From assembly GCF_000524195.1 (NCBI RefSeq), contig NW_020170432.1:247407-311406 (forward strand): a stretch of DNA of 64,000 nucleotides, written 5' to 3'. Under the pieces are notes generated by a model. That model worked only from the letters and a program-made list of their open reading frames with translations, was not told the DNA's origin and did not search any database. The position numbers and the translations under genes are program-made. Shown here piece by piece: positions 46,369-59,118 of this stretch (its first letter is position 1; each line of letters starts with the position of its first letter). The stretch comes from Echinococcus granulosus (lineage: Eukaryota > Platyhelminthes > Cestoda > Cyclophyllidea > Taeniidae).

Positions 46369-47726
46369 ACAAAGAGGCATCAGTGAAGTAAAGCGTACAG
46401 GTGATACCACTTGCCGAACTTTTTAAACAATCACTGTGACTATTTAGCTAAACATAACATTTGTCCGGTGTTTAGTGAGGTCCCCTAAACTGTTGTCGAG
46501 GTGTCATAATCCGCCTGACCTGCACACCATGCCCCCTCCGCTTGATTAGGAAAAAAACAATGCAAAAACTGACTGTTGCATGTAGCTTAGCAGTGCCTTG
46601 AGGTCGTCAAAAAATATAGTTGCGGTGAAAAACAAAAAAGGAGAGGTGGAACTGACATGCGCTGTTTAACGGGTACTTTTGTTGGGGAGACAAAAACAGG
46701 GCGGGAATAAACAAGCGCCATTTTGACCGTTGATATAAATGCCACCTGAAGGGTGTATGCGATGGGAGTTAGTGAACTTTTGAATAGAATAAACAAATAA
46801 ACAAAGCTGACTCTACAGTCACTAACACGGTGGTCCAAAGGGCGATTTTTCATGTCTACTGGACTTCATTTCCCTATTTCACGCGAGTTTAGCAGTTAGT
46901 GGTGAAAGGCGCAATTTTGACTTGGAGATGCTATAATTTCCCCCTGCTGTTTCCTGCCCCCGATTTGCCAAGTTGCAACTTTCCTTTCAGTGGTAGAGCT
47001 CGGTCCAGTAATATGAATGCCTTACCAATGTGGATCCAAAGGTACCGGAAGAAATAAAATGCTCAACAGGAAATGTTTCAACCACCGAAACATGTATCTT
47101 CAGGGGACACTACTGTAGACACGGTATGACAGCAATTTAGAAGGACGGCTCATTGTTGGTGTACGAAGGGACTAGAAGGTGGTCATATTTCTAGCTGGAG
47201 GGCCATTGGGTAGGGAAGTTAACACAATCTGTGAGAAAAGAAGCCCATGCGGTTGGACAATTGAATTTCCAAGAAAGAGGAGATGTTTAGCTTAATTTTT
47301 TCCCCATTTGAAGTGTTAGCTAAGAAAGGATTTGGTTTAGATTCCCCCCACTTTTCCAGCATTAGCGCAGTAGTCTTCTGGCCAATCAAAAATCTGGAAG
47401 ATGGAGAGAGATGAATTTTTTAACAGGTAACAGTGTATACATTGTAGCAACTCTATACCCACGTATGTCTGGAAAGTAGCGGAACCAAGAACTCTTCCAC
47501 CTTTGAGATTTACAGTCCCATTGGAAGCATGGCGTGGCAAAAGTCCGTGCCTATGATCTTCAAGTCCTTCTCTTCAAGAAAAGACTCAGAGTTTCAAATT
47601 AGTGTCGGCTGAAGGTGGATCCAGTTCAAGTGAAGGAAAACCTTAAATCTTTAGGGCAGTTACTAGCCTTCACCCTTACAGAGGATGTGGGTGCTTAAGA
47701 CGCACCACAGAATGGTTGGAATACCT

Positions 47727-48062
47727 GATGGTGGGTGAGATCAAGCCTCAATGGAAGGCATGGTATAGAACCATATACAGGAGTCAGAGAACCTATGATT
47801 CCCTTCACCACCACTTTTCTGGTAGGCATGTGTCACAACCAAAAATGACTGACGTTCTACGTTCGGGAAACGTGCTTACTGTAGAGCTGGAACGTTGTCC
47901 GGTCCCTGGCACCATCTTCAAGTGGATTATTTCCTGATACTGTTGACCAGACGGGAGAGACGAGACTCAGCATCATCCTGTCTCGTGGTTGGTTAGGTGC
48001 AGCAAAACCAAGAAATGGTTACTGCCTCAGCAGAAGTGCTGCCGGTAAAAATGCAGGAGGCA
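47727..48062. repeat. Dispersed repeat family R1, copy C
   Basis: Shares GAGACGAGACTCAGCAT, AAGTGGATT and TTCCTGATxCTG with copy B, and GGAACGxTGTCC plus AAAATGCAGGAG with copy A. The left part is too diverged to place its end exactly. Confidence 0.55.
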
Positions 48063-49982
48063 AGCCGAAGAGAACAACCCATAGTTAATAACTGTATAGG
48101 TTAGCTACGAGGACCCTCCATCTCTAGTGTCTGTACTTTCAACTTGATCTCATAATCGAAAAGCTATGCCGCTAGCCTGCCACCTCTTTACACTGTTATG
48201 CTCCGTACGATTGCAGGGAGAGGCAGGGAAGTCACTAGTCCTTTATAAGGCGATGTGAAACATTAAAGTTCTCTGTTCAGAGAAAATATAACCAAAACTG
48301 GAGGCATGTACCTCAATTCCACCATGAACTTCCTCTATGGCTCCCTGAAAATGAAAAAAGCACCGTGAAGTAGACATTTTGGCCTTGACAGATGATCGGA
48401 CAGTATTTGCAGTAGTGGAAGGAGATAAGACTTGTCAAGTGAATACCCAAAACAATGTAAAAGGTAACTTGGTACTGTAGCACTTTTAGATTTGGTCATT
48501 TCAAACACTTCGACACTGAGAGGACTCTTGTCTTCCAACTTTGGAGATGAAATGTGAGTGACCTATTTAAGGTGACTAAAAAAGTGACTCGACAAAAGGG
48601 AACAAGGGTGGACATTCCTCCTGATCGGATTCCTCAAAATGTTTCCACTTTGTTAACGGTGAACTAAACAGGGGCTTTTTGTTTCCATCCGAGAAGATTA
48701 GGCCATCGAGATCTGCCATCGACCTCTTGTCACTGTTGAAGCGAACCTTCGAATATGGTTAGCAGAAGACAGCGATTCCTGCCAAAAATGTGCTCCTCCT
48801 TCCTGTGAACAGTATCCTTGACATCCCTTCGTAGTCACCCTTCTGCTTCAATGGTGGTGGCATGCCGCTTAAAGAAGATTCACTCTCAAACACTTTGTGG
48901 GGAATTTTGACAGTGGCAACGATTTACAGCAGACATATGGTGAGTGGTCAACGACATCAGGCACGTAATTCACTTAAATGGAGTCCGCCAGTAATGCGGT
49001 ATTCTAATTCCCTCCTTAAAACCTTCCGTGTGGAATATTCATTGTGATCGTGAAAAGAGACAAGCCCTACTACCTTGCTGTCAAGTTGGGGAGACTGAGA
49101 AGTCCGCGCAGTTACACACCCATAGAAAGAAGAGTCCGAACACTGCACCCAGTGTCGCATTAGTAAAATCATCTTCATAGAGCAGGTTTTATTACCCCTA
49201 GGAGTACCAAAGCTGTGTATTATTTACTAAACGGTACGTCAGCACAGTGAGTGATTGTGGGTTGTTCTTTCGCTTGGGAACATAGACAATCCAGCATGCT
49301 GGTAGCCTCTCAGCCCTTCTGCATATTTGTAAATAGTGCGTTCTCCAGAACCACTCAAGCTTATTGCGTTTTAAAAATCTTGTCTTACTATTTCATTTTA
49401 CAACTGGTAGGTCAGTTTAGGTCAAGCGAGTTGGAAGATTGCTCAATTTTAGTGTTAAGACTACTCATACTTCATAAGTAAACACAATTTAGTACAATGT
49501 ACACACGGCAGTTCATTGGTGATAGGCAATCACATTTGGGTAGCTGAAATCAGAGCTAGTCATTAGTTTGCACGGTAATGGTGTTGAGCCTAACTAAATG
49601 GCGACGTATAGGGACTTGTGAAACGCCTCCAACTGCTCACATGGATTGTAAAGTCGAGTTGCATGCACGCCTCCATTGCGTTCTGTACTATCCCCGCCTT
49701 ACTTTAAATAACCCCTTTTGTAAAATTTTGTTATGCTCATTATATGACATTTCAACCTGTTGACTTTAGGAGTCAGATTTAAGTGGAGGCTAAAGCAACA
49801 ACTGCCTTACATTAAATGTACTGTTGTATTCTCAGAAGGTGTGGTGGCCAAAAGGACCACATTTTTTGTGTGGTTTTTATTGGGAAGGATTAAACAGCCG
49901 TGAAATGTGGGATAATGGAGACGAGGAGGAGGATGAGGATGGGGCAGTGTCTTTCCACTTCCTTCCACCTGCCTACTCTAAG

Positions 49983-50110
49983 GAAAGCAGAATCCTTCTT
50001 CTACACCTTCGTTTTGGATTTCAAGGAGAAGATCGTTCTCAACAGTAACAGTTATTTCGTCTTTGTCAAGCGAACGATTGCATACGCGGCTTCCTATACA
50101 GACACACAAG
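49983..50110 (+). CDS. Candidate + strand exon, function unknown
   Basis: 128 bases between acceptor CCTGCCTACTCTAAG and donor ACAAG|GTAAAC, open in phase 2-1 with a protein-like composition (FYTFVLDFKEKIVLNSNSYF). Its phase-1 end fits the candidate exon at 55675-55797. No family recognised, and no flanking gene supports it. Confidence 0.2.
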
Positions 50111-53100
50111 GTAAACGGTGGTGTGGGCATGATTTGGTCCTCATCACAAGTCACTCAGTAAATAGTCTTAGGCCGGCTCTTCATGCTCAATGATTTCCAC
50201 CACGATTTGGCCAATTGATGTGGCGTAAACATCACGTCTCATCATTTAACGATATTAAGCATTACCAAGGGTTCCCAAACCTTAGTCTCAAAATAAATCA
50301 AATCAAGAATAAGAGGTCCCCTTGAATAGTTTATGCTATTTATCCTTGAAGAACGAGTCCTTTAAGTAAGGCAAAATTTTAGATTAGCAGTGGTCGAGGG
50401 CTTAGTCACTCTCCTCATTTGCTCGCAATACATTCAAAAAATCTCGTGGCATACTTCATGGCAGATCTACTGACACTTAAGGGATAAAACGAGTTGAAAG
50501 AATACAAAAAGTTGTAAACTGTGAATTAGAGTTATTTTGACAGTGTTTTAAAATCATGACCAATCAAAAGACCTTAAGATTAACCAAAGCCTAGTAAACA
50601 TGTCACAAGTTTGAGAGGATAATTCATAACCTATGCTATTCAAGTGACCATTGCCCAAATATTCAGTAAACGCTACCTCAGGAAAGTGATTTCGCCGCCT
50701 ACTTAGTCCAATATAACCGCCACCTACTTATTTATTTAAGTAGGCAGAAGATGCTAGTCCAGATGGCTTTCGGTATCGAGGCCTGTAGCCTCACATCGAC
50801 CCTCGTTAATTCCTCTTCTGTTAACTTTGCTCGCCGTATTTAGCCACCCATTAGATATGTTCTGCATGTTTATTACCAAAAAAAGCTTAATAACTTGGGA
50901 TAGTGGAATTGTACCCTTCTTCAAAAATCCTTTGCCACACAGTAAAAACATTTTTCACCATTTTATACACTAAACACTCTCCTCACTCTTTTAAAACTCT
51001 TGATATGCCCTGCTGTTTTCTTAACAGTTGATAAATTTTATTGCTACATTTGTGACCACCAAGGTCATAAAATCTTGTTGATAAGGCTTTAATGTTTATG
51101 CCGGTGGTTGATATAGACGGTGTTATGGGCAGGTGTTATCAATCGAAAAATCGGCATTAAATTTATCCCCTTGGGATTTGCCTAAATATCGTGATCAGCA
51201 AGCGCTTGAAATACACTATAGTAGTAAAAGTTAATCCGCTATTTTAACCCACAAGCAAGTCTATATTCATCCCCAAATCCCCCTTTTGAGAGTGTCCCCT
51301 TTTAACAGTCACATAGAACAAAAGTATCAGTTTTATCATTAATTTAGGCGATGGTCACGCACTTGTAACCATTTTTGTTTCGACTTCTCCTAAAATAACT
51401 TTTGGTTCTGAATTAAGGTCGCATCTGTGACATTTTCAATGGCTTTTATGATCTTTGTTTCGGTGGGAAAGGGAAATAAACTTGTTATAATTTGGATCAA
51501 AAGTTCTCCTTGCTAAAAAAAAGGTTGCAACCGGAAGGCAGACTAACTGGCGCTTAGTGGACTTTAAGGAACTATTTTTAAACGGGAAGTGTTAATACCA
51601 CTTTATCGTTCTCTGGAGAAGGCCTCTTAATGCAATGAGTTTTAAAACAGGAATGCATTAAGATCACCATAAAAAGAACGGCAGGATTATCTTTGGAGTT
51701 ACTTAAACCATGTGATTCGGAATTTGTAGACTATCAAAATTTTATTTCCCAACTGTCTGCTCTTTTCTTCATGTGGGGCCATGTGACTTGCCAGCGGAGA
51801 CGCCATTATTTGGAGCTGAAGGGGGTCAATCCCCGATACGGGTGACGACTAGACAGTACCTTTCTTCCTCTCGTTCATCCTAAATTATCTGCTAGTTGCT
51901 GTTTTATGACGCATTCTGAGAAAGACTTGTTAAAAACACCCTCATGTTGAATTGTATGGAATAAGTCATTCTTACACCTCACTGTATACCTCACGTGCAC
52001 ATCAAGGACAGTCTCGTGGAGAAGGTGGACGAAGTGGTGCCGTCCCTAGAAGTGAGAATGGGGTGGGAGTAGTATGCAAATCGCTTGAAAGGAGTCATTT
52101 TTTGTCACAAGTTGGTTGATAGGTCATCTAACAATCGTAAGTGTCTGGCGAGTCCATGCAATGCACGCAAAAGGAGTGAAGAAGGGTGGCTTGATAAACC
52201 TTGGCACCTGTTTTCATGCGGATGGAACTACAACTTCTTCGAATGATATAGGTGTCAAAGCACTCAATTAATCACGATAGTGTCATCCACTGTAGGATGC
52301 GCATGGAATGATGCAAAGGAATGTAGTAATGAACGAAGTTGTCAAAGAACAAGCTTGCAAAACCTTAGCACTCTCTTACTTACTAGTAGTTACTGAAGAC
52401 TTCAAGCGCAGAGATGAGAGTCCAAGCTACTCAGCCACAACCCTCTTTAATACCATTAACTTCGGTAGGACAGTCACACATCTACCGGCTATAATTTCGG
52501 TCCAAATCGCTGATAGCTCACCGTATCAACAGTCAGAGCATAACAGACCCGACCCTACATGTTTATTCATTAGCACCTTGAAAAGTTACCCCACACAGCA
52601 TTCCAAGACAGCGGAGAAATGAAACGCCTCTCATTGCCAACAAGTTGTATTACCGTCTTCGTAGGCGTGGTCATTCGTATATTCGGTCCCTCCGCAAGTT
52701 TGTAATAAATTAGCCTCCGCAATGGTGTGGATTAAGCAAAAACAACCGGAGCGATAGAACTACATAAATAAATCAACCTAAACTAACACCGTTTGATTAA
52801 ACCTCTTAATCACACCTGGATGATAGATTTTTGGCCACTTTGCCCCTTTTTTCTAGGTGACAAGCTGCCTATGAAATAGAAACTTGGCCAGTAGCAACTC
52901 TCTCCTCAATTTCTACTCTGACTGGCGGCAAGCTATAAATTTATGTAAGGGAATGACCAACTCTACAAGTCCTTGATTTTTGCTTTAGTCTTACCTCCGC
53001 TTTTGGTAGTTTAATCCAGTTTGAATGGATAACTATAAAAGCCTCATCCCCATTTTTAAAATAGAAACGGGTTTGAAGCACTGAGGCTCTATTCCTCATT

Positions 53101-55674
53101 TTTTCATTTGGATGAGCTGTCTTCTCAACCTTGCCGTGTCGAGAGGACGAACAAAGATGTCTTTACTGTTGCCATGACCGTGCTACTACCAAGATACTAT
53201 CATGATAAGTGGAGGAGGGGACCTCACCACCCTTCAATGCTAATTGGACCGGACCCCGGAGACTAGGTAAGATTTGCATATGGAAAGACAGACACGCGTC
53301 TGTGGCCAGTTGGAAACAAAGCACGTGCCACCTAGAGTTGGACTATCTTCTAAGAATGGCAAGAACTCAAAGGTTGTGAGGATTATGCCGCCAAATATAA
53401 CGTTTCTCTTGTATTTCTCCATCTGCCTACCTATCCATTTAAGGACAGCAATTTGTTTACCTATTCATCTATTGTTAGAAAATTTGGGGACCTATAGACC
53501 CTTGTGTAAACACGGGGAAGTGGGAGAGTAAAACCAGCCTTACCTCCGAATAGGCGTCTAAAACGACTGTGGAAACTTTCAGGTGATCCCTTTTTCAATC
53601 GGGATTGATATGGAGAGGAGGCTTGACAAGGCTCAAGTGAGCATCATGGGACCAACAGATTCAAATCGGGGTCCTAGGGGCCTGACATTAGAAGGCAAGC
53701 TAATTTAGATTCCCCTAGTTAGCGCAAGCCGGATGAAAAAAATACACCTTACTAGAGGAGCAGTAAAACAAACAATCTCGCTTCCTGTGCTGGGGGTCAG
53801 TTTGGTTGGAATCACTCAAAAGGATGTCCAATCAGGGATGCGGGGGGTGGGGAATTGATAACATCTTCTACGCAAATTGTCGTAATGTGTACATGATGCG
53901 CTAAGATGTCCAAAATTGTATATAAGACCGGATTCATAATCAGTAGACGCATTATTGGTTCGTAAATCCTTTTACCGTTCAGACATCTTACTGCGGATAG
54001 ATGGCCAATCATTATATTAAGAGCTTGAAGCCAACTTTGAAAAGAAACTCGGTTTTGCTATCTGGCTGTACAGGACCTATCCGCCAAGTTTCCTCTTGCT
54101 CTTACAAGCGGTGAAACGACATCCATGGTACTGACAACTGTGTCGTACCGCCAAAGTAGACATTGTCAGTTGGACATGAAAGCCCCCAATGACCTTTGGA
54201 AGTGTTTATCAAGACATAAAATTGGTAACTAATTTGTCCACTTTTTTTACAGCAGCTGGTGAGATTAAAGACATTTCAATTGCCTAATCCATTCTCTGAG
54301 GTTAGGTAGATAAGTTGGCCAAGCTTTTGGACCCCTCAGTCTCAAACCATCTGTGAAGCTTAGATTTCTCTCGAGCCAACCCAGCACAGGTTTGAAAGCC
54401 ATTAGGTTAATTACAGCGTCAAGCCTACTGGCTTGAAAGGATTGCCTGGCGAAGCAAAAATTGATTCCCAACTGGAATGTGTGGATAGTCAATTTCCCCA
54501 AAGACCTCAGGTGGATGGTAATCACCCCGCCCTTGGTTGATTCTGTGTTAATAAATTACCTAACTTTTAGATTAAGGGGACAATTCCCCTCAGAAAGTTG
54601 TCCCCATTAACACCTTATTGGCGTCACGGGACCATTACTACGTGGGCGAAATTAATAGTGAATGAGGGTCAATTAATGCATTAATGGGATGCTGCCTGAC
54701 ATAATAAGTTGTAATTATTTCCAACGGTCACATGGCACCGAAATGAACTTGTTGCCTGTGTGTCACCTCGTGGATTTGTAATACGCTAATAGTGGTGTTT
54801 GAATGACCTTCAATGCTAAAGAGGGAAATGTACTATTTTTATTAATTGATCTGACCAACTGAGTCTCGCATAATGTCCATGAGGCAAAGGGCCTCAATCG
54901 AGGATCTCACAGGGGACGGATTCGTTACGACTTCTGGCCTTGGGTTACGTCAAATATGGCGAAGAGAGGAAGAGCGGTCCTAGCCTTTCGTCATGACTTC
55001 GATACGTCGCGTATAAGTCAGGATTTTCGAAAGTAGATGGTCAAACACTCTCATGTTGATAGTGCAGAGCTCCTAAAATGAATTATTTTAGTATCAGGAG
55101 TTTACTTAAGTCTGTTGCTTCAAAATACCACAGAGGAAGACAAAAAGGGTAGCCTGAAATTGCATGACGTAATTCTTTTAGAACCATCGTCTGGCTTTCT
55201 GCCCATTAGGGGAAAGAGGGAGAAACTACGTTGGATTGGCGAATGATACAGCTACTGGCTGCGAAACCTCGTCATCTTCTTACTGCTTGGTGCGTATTTA
55301 CCAGTGGTTCCCTTCAAACACTTCTTAGTGAACCATTTCCAAAAAAATGTGAACTTCTCATACACCGGAGAATTTTTCCCCAGGTTGGCTCTATTTACAG
55401 AGTGAATAGCCTATTGTTGATGGAATGTCTACCAATTTTATTGAGGTATTGTCTGTTTGAATGTGTAGATCAGCATGCGACCTCTTTGGTATTTTTTCTT
55501 CCACGCCCTACCTGCTGCTGGACCTTTTAGTTATACCCGTAGCTCGCCTTCACCCGCCTTCTGGACACCAAGAATAGATTATTCTTCCTGCAAAATGCTT
55601 CCTCTGGGTGTGTACCTGTTTATTTAATCACCCTTTTAGCATCCTACCTATCCTATCTTCTCACCGTTTCATAG

Positions 55675-55797
55675 GTGATAATGGCTTGAAAAGATTATCT
55701 GGAGATTCGAGGAATAAGAAGGGTAGTGAGAAGAAAGAGACGATATCTCCACTCCCATCTCATCCCCATCTCGAGTGTATTTGCTGCTTTGAGCTCA
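55675..55797 (+). CDS. Candidate + strand exon, symmetric phase 1-1
   Basis: A strong acceptor (TCTTCTCACCGTTTCATAG) is followed by 123 open bases and a donor CTCA|GTAAAA. The product is charged and Ser-rich (NGLKRLSGDSRNKKGSEKKE). It could follow the 49983-50110 candidate across a 5.6 kb intron. Confidence 0.2.
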
Positions 55798-58424
55798 GTA
55801 AAATGCCAAATTGAAGGAACGAGGAACAAAGCACTTCTCCACAGACATCAGTAGAAGTGGCTCTAATCTTTAAGGTGTAGAGAGGGCAGTAGATTGGCTA
55901 TAGATAAGTCGTTTGCTAAACGATCGGTAGGACATGAAGATCCTCTTTTCATCACAAGTCCGTCGATGAGTCTTTGGTCTAGTCAGCAGTCACGCGGACA
56001 GTCTTGTAGGTTTGTTGTCATTTATTTTTCACACATGACGTGTGAGTGTGTGTGACATTCCTTTCGGTTGACAAAGTATACGACTACCAATTAATGGCAT
56101 AATACTTGGCTAAAAGAGAATTCTGATCCCTTTACCTTGGCTTAGTTTGCACGATTGTGGATCTATCACAACCTTTATTTTATCGTTCTTAACATGATGC
56201 GACATTTATCTTTGAGTGATTTTCCCCACACCCAAAGCATTCAAACCCCTTTTTGGTACTTTGTGTCACTGTTCTTTAAAATCCTTCCGGACAGGTTCTT
56301 ATCTCCTTTCTTAATTTTGTACCACCGAAGTCTACTGATACGAGGGCGGTTTTAAAGTAAGCGAAAGGCACTTGAGAGCATCATGCTGGTGGAGTGAAGT
56401 ACTTAAATACCTGTAAACAATTACGCGCCTCAAACCACTTCCTTTGAGACTGAGGACTTCCGGGTGAGGTATAATGAGCTCTTCTTTTTAACTTTCCGCA
56501 CTCCTTACCACTACCAATCACCATTTTGAGTTGAGAGAGGTCAAAACTCGGGTTTTCAAAGGCGATGGAGAGAAGGAAATAACATTACCGCTTGTGCAGG
56601 AGAGTTAACAGACTCAGCATAAATATGTGGATGGGGTAAGAGTAGGGGCTAGACTCATATATACGTCAGAGCAGAGGTAGTGAATTAGCAACATATGATC
56701 TTTTTTCCGATGAGGCACGTGGTGAAACAGCGCATTAGGTATCATCATCAAGCAAATTAAATCCTTCCGTCTATTCGGTCCAAAAATAGCTTGTGTACGT
56801 TCATTTGTGCGGAGGACACAGGAGTGGTAGGTGGGCGTGGGAGTGGAGAGGGGAAGGAGGCTAGGGCACAAGGATGCTACCTCATCCTCCCCATTCTCCT
56901 GACTATTCCTCCAAGCTTCAAGTGATGTTTATCACCTTCTCTCGGACGGAGTAATAAAAATCCACATGGTCATATGCTACATTAGCAGAAGACAGTTGGA
57001 TAATGGACTTATGATGGAAAGAAATGGAGGTGACTAGTGCTGGGTTTTTTCTCCATTTGTAGCTGGATTTTGACTTCTTTATAAAAGATAACAAGTTGCG
57101 GTGGTAAGTATTCCAAAGGGCCAAATGCTTGAAGTGTTTGTTGGTCGGATCGGATCAACTATTACCATCACAGAATGCTTAATCTTCCGTTTCTAAAACT
57201 TCGGTGGACCTTACTGATTATGTTCTCCAGAATAATTTTTTTGGGAAGATATACTTAAATCTAGCCGCTGTTATTTACGAATAAGCACATGTTAAGGTAG
57301 ATTCTTAGGTTTTTATCTGGTTACCGGACAGTTGGTATTTCGGAAAGGAATAGATGTCTCGGACTCAGTGATCACCTCGTTCATTTTGACGTAACCTGTC
57401 TTTGAAACGCGGATAAAAGCAATCCTGGGTATTCGTGACTGCTCAAGGGTCTGGAGTTTCAACCTATGCAGTGGTCCAGTGACCCATGAGGAAACTTAAT
57501 GATAGACAAGTCCCGTTGTTGCCGCTTCTCCATAAGGTGTCTCCATTATGGCACTCATTGACGAGGTCTTTTATTGTAAAGGCAGTAGACAAGAAAATTG
57601 ATAAATTTTTGCCCCATTTTGACCTATTTAAGTCATTTGGGCTGACAGCGAGGTGTTTCGGTCCTTACTTTTCCTCCCTCCCCGTTCTTCCCCAGCTTGA
57701 GCTAACTGTGACAGATGGTGAGTAGCTTTTGAGGGACAATCAAAGCACCTCCCATCTGTCCATGAAACCACAAGCCATGGCTACGCAATTACGACCTTTC
57801 CATGACAAGCAAGTAGGGATGGTTGGACGATTGGTTTTTGATCTGTTGTGTACTAGTTCTAGACAAGCGCTAAAAAACGTCCTCGATTGCCTAGAGTGTT
57901 TGTTTGTTGTGTGCTCCCGCTAACCTTTCATGATGCCCATTTGAAAGCGCTAATGCTGCTGGTAAAGGATGTCTCAAAAGAAATGTGCTGGTAGAATACT
58001 ACTAATGGACGTGGAAATAAGTAGCATAGGTAATGAGTACATACAAGGGAAAGAGTTTGCTATATTGCTACTTGAGAAAGTTATGAATGGTTTCTAAAAT
58101 GACTCGTAATTTGTAGGCAGCTGTAAAAGCTGTGCAAATACGCTTAGCTTTGTCAACATTGAAGTGTTTCGCTTCCATGGACTGTTAAATATTTCTTAAT
58201 TCCATTATGTATCTGTCAAATGACCTCGATAAATGTGCTTCGAGGAAAAGAGACAAAGTATATCTCAGAGCTGCCAAAAGTTCCCACAGTAGAGATCGAG
58301 GGGAATAACACAGCAGAACACACTGCTCAGGGAATAAGTAAATTCTTAGCCAGAGAGGGAGAACCTCTAATCTCTTGTCAGGACTTCTAGGGAGGAAATG
58401 CGACCGGGTTTTATTTGGTGAGTC

Positions 58425-58615
58425 ATGAAATATTTCTTAAATGCTTATCTCGACTAATGGTTGTGAACTGGGTTTACTGAACTGGTGTCACCTACATGTC
58501 ATGTGTGCGTGACAAGCGATTTCTAGTCACTTCGTTAAGTGCATCATGCATTTGAGAATGTTGCATAACTGACTGGCTGACTGACCGACTGACAGACTGA
58601 ATGACCGGCCAAATG
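58425..58615. repeat. Local duplication R3, left copy
   Basis: About 190 bases repeated at 58925-59118. Shared blocks in order: TCA..AAATA.TTCTT.AA, GTGAACT, GGTGTCACCTACA, TGACAAG.GATTTCTA, CATTTGAGAA, ACTGA and ATGACCGGCCAAA. It contains the extended hairpin motif GTCAC...GTGAC and a (GACT)n-like run at 58568-58600. Confidence 0.65.
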
Positions 58616-58924
58616 ACTTGCGATGAGAACTAGGTTCTTGTGTTCCGACATCTACTAAGCGAATGAGCGTATCAATGGTGGTGTGCGAACAACTTTTTCC
58701 ATAACCCGATAGTTTGAACTGCTTCAGCCCCACAAAACGATGGGCTCTAGACGCAACTGCTCATTATGGTAAAGTCATAGCAACATTTAAAACTAGGATC
58801 CATCTACCATATATGACTGAAGTTCACACACCTCTTCTGCGTTACGAGGAAGCTTATTCTTAAAGTGGTGGTGCTGCTACTCCTAGCGCCATGTCACAAC
58901 TGCCAAAAAGCTTTTGGTCAAGTT

Positions 58925-59118
58925 TGGCTTAGTAAGTCACAAAATACTTCTTGAACGCCTATTCTGACCGACGGTCGTGAACTCTCTTTTTCGAATAGGT
59001 GTCACCTACACGTCATATGTGCCTGACAAGTGATTTCTAATAACTTTTTGACGCGTGTTAAACACATCAAACATTTGAGAACATTGCTCAACTGAATAAC
59101 TGAATGAATGACCGGCCA
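58925..59118. repeat. Local duplication R3, right copy
   Basis: Diverged tandem-like copy of 58425-58615, same orientation, offset about 510 bases. The hairpin is slightly degraded (GTCAC...CTGAC, 59001-59027). Confidence 0.65.

Noticed and set aside
52308..52622. 104-codon + strand open frame
   Set aside because: No domain and no good acceptor or donor at its ends.
54265..54525. Minus-strand frame with a faint reverse-transcriptase look
   Set aside because: No YxDD or other catalytic motif and no flanking element ends; the likeness is too weak.
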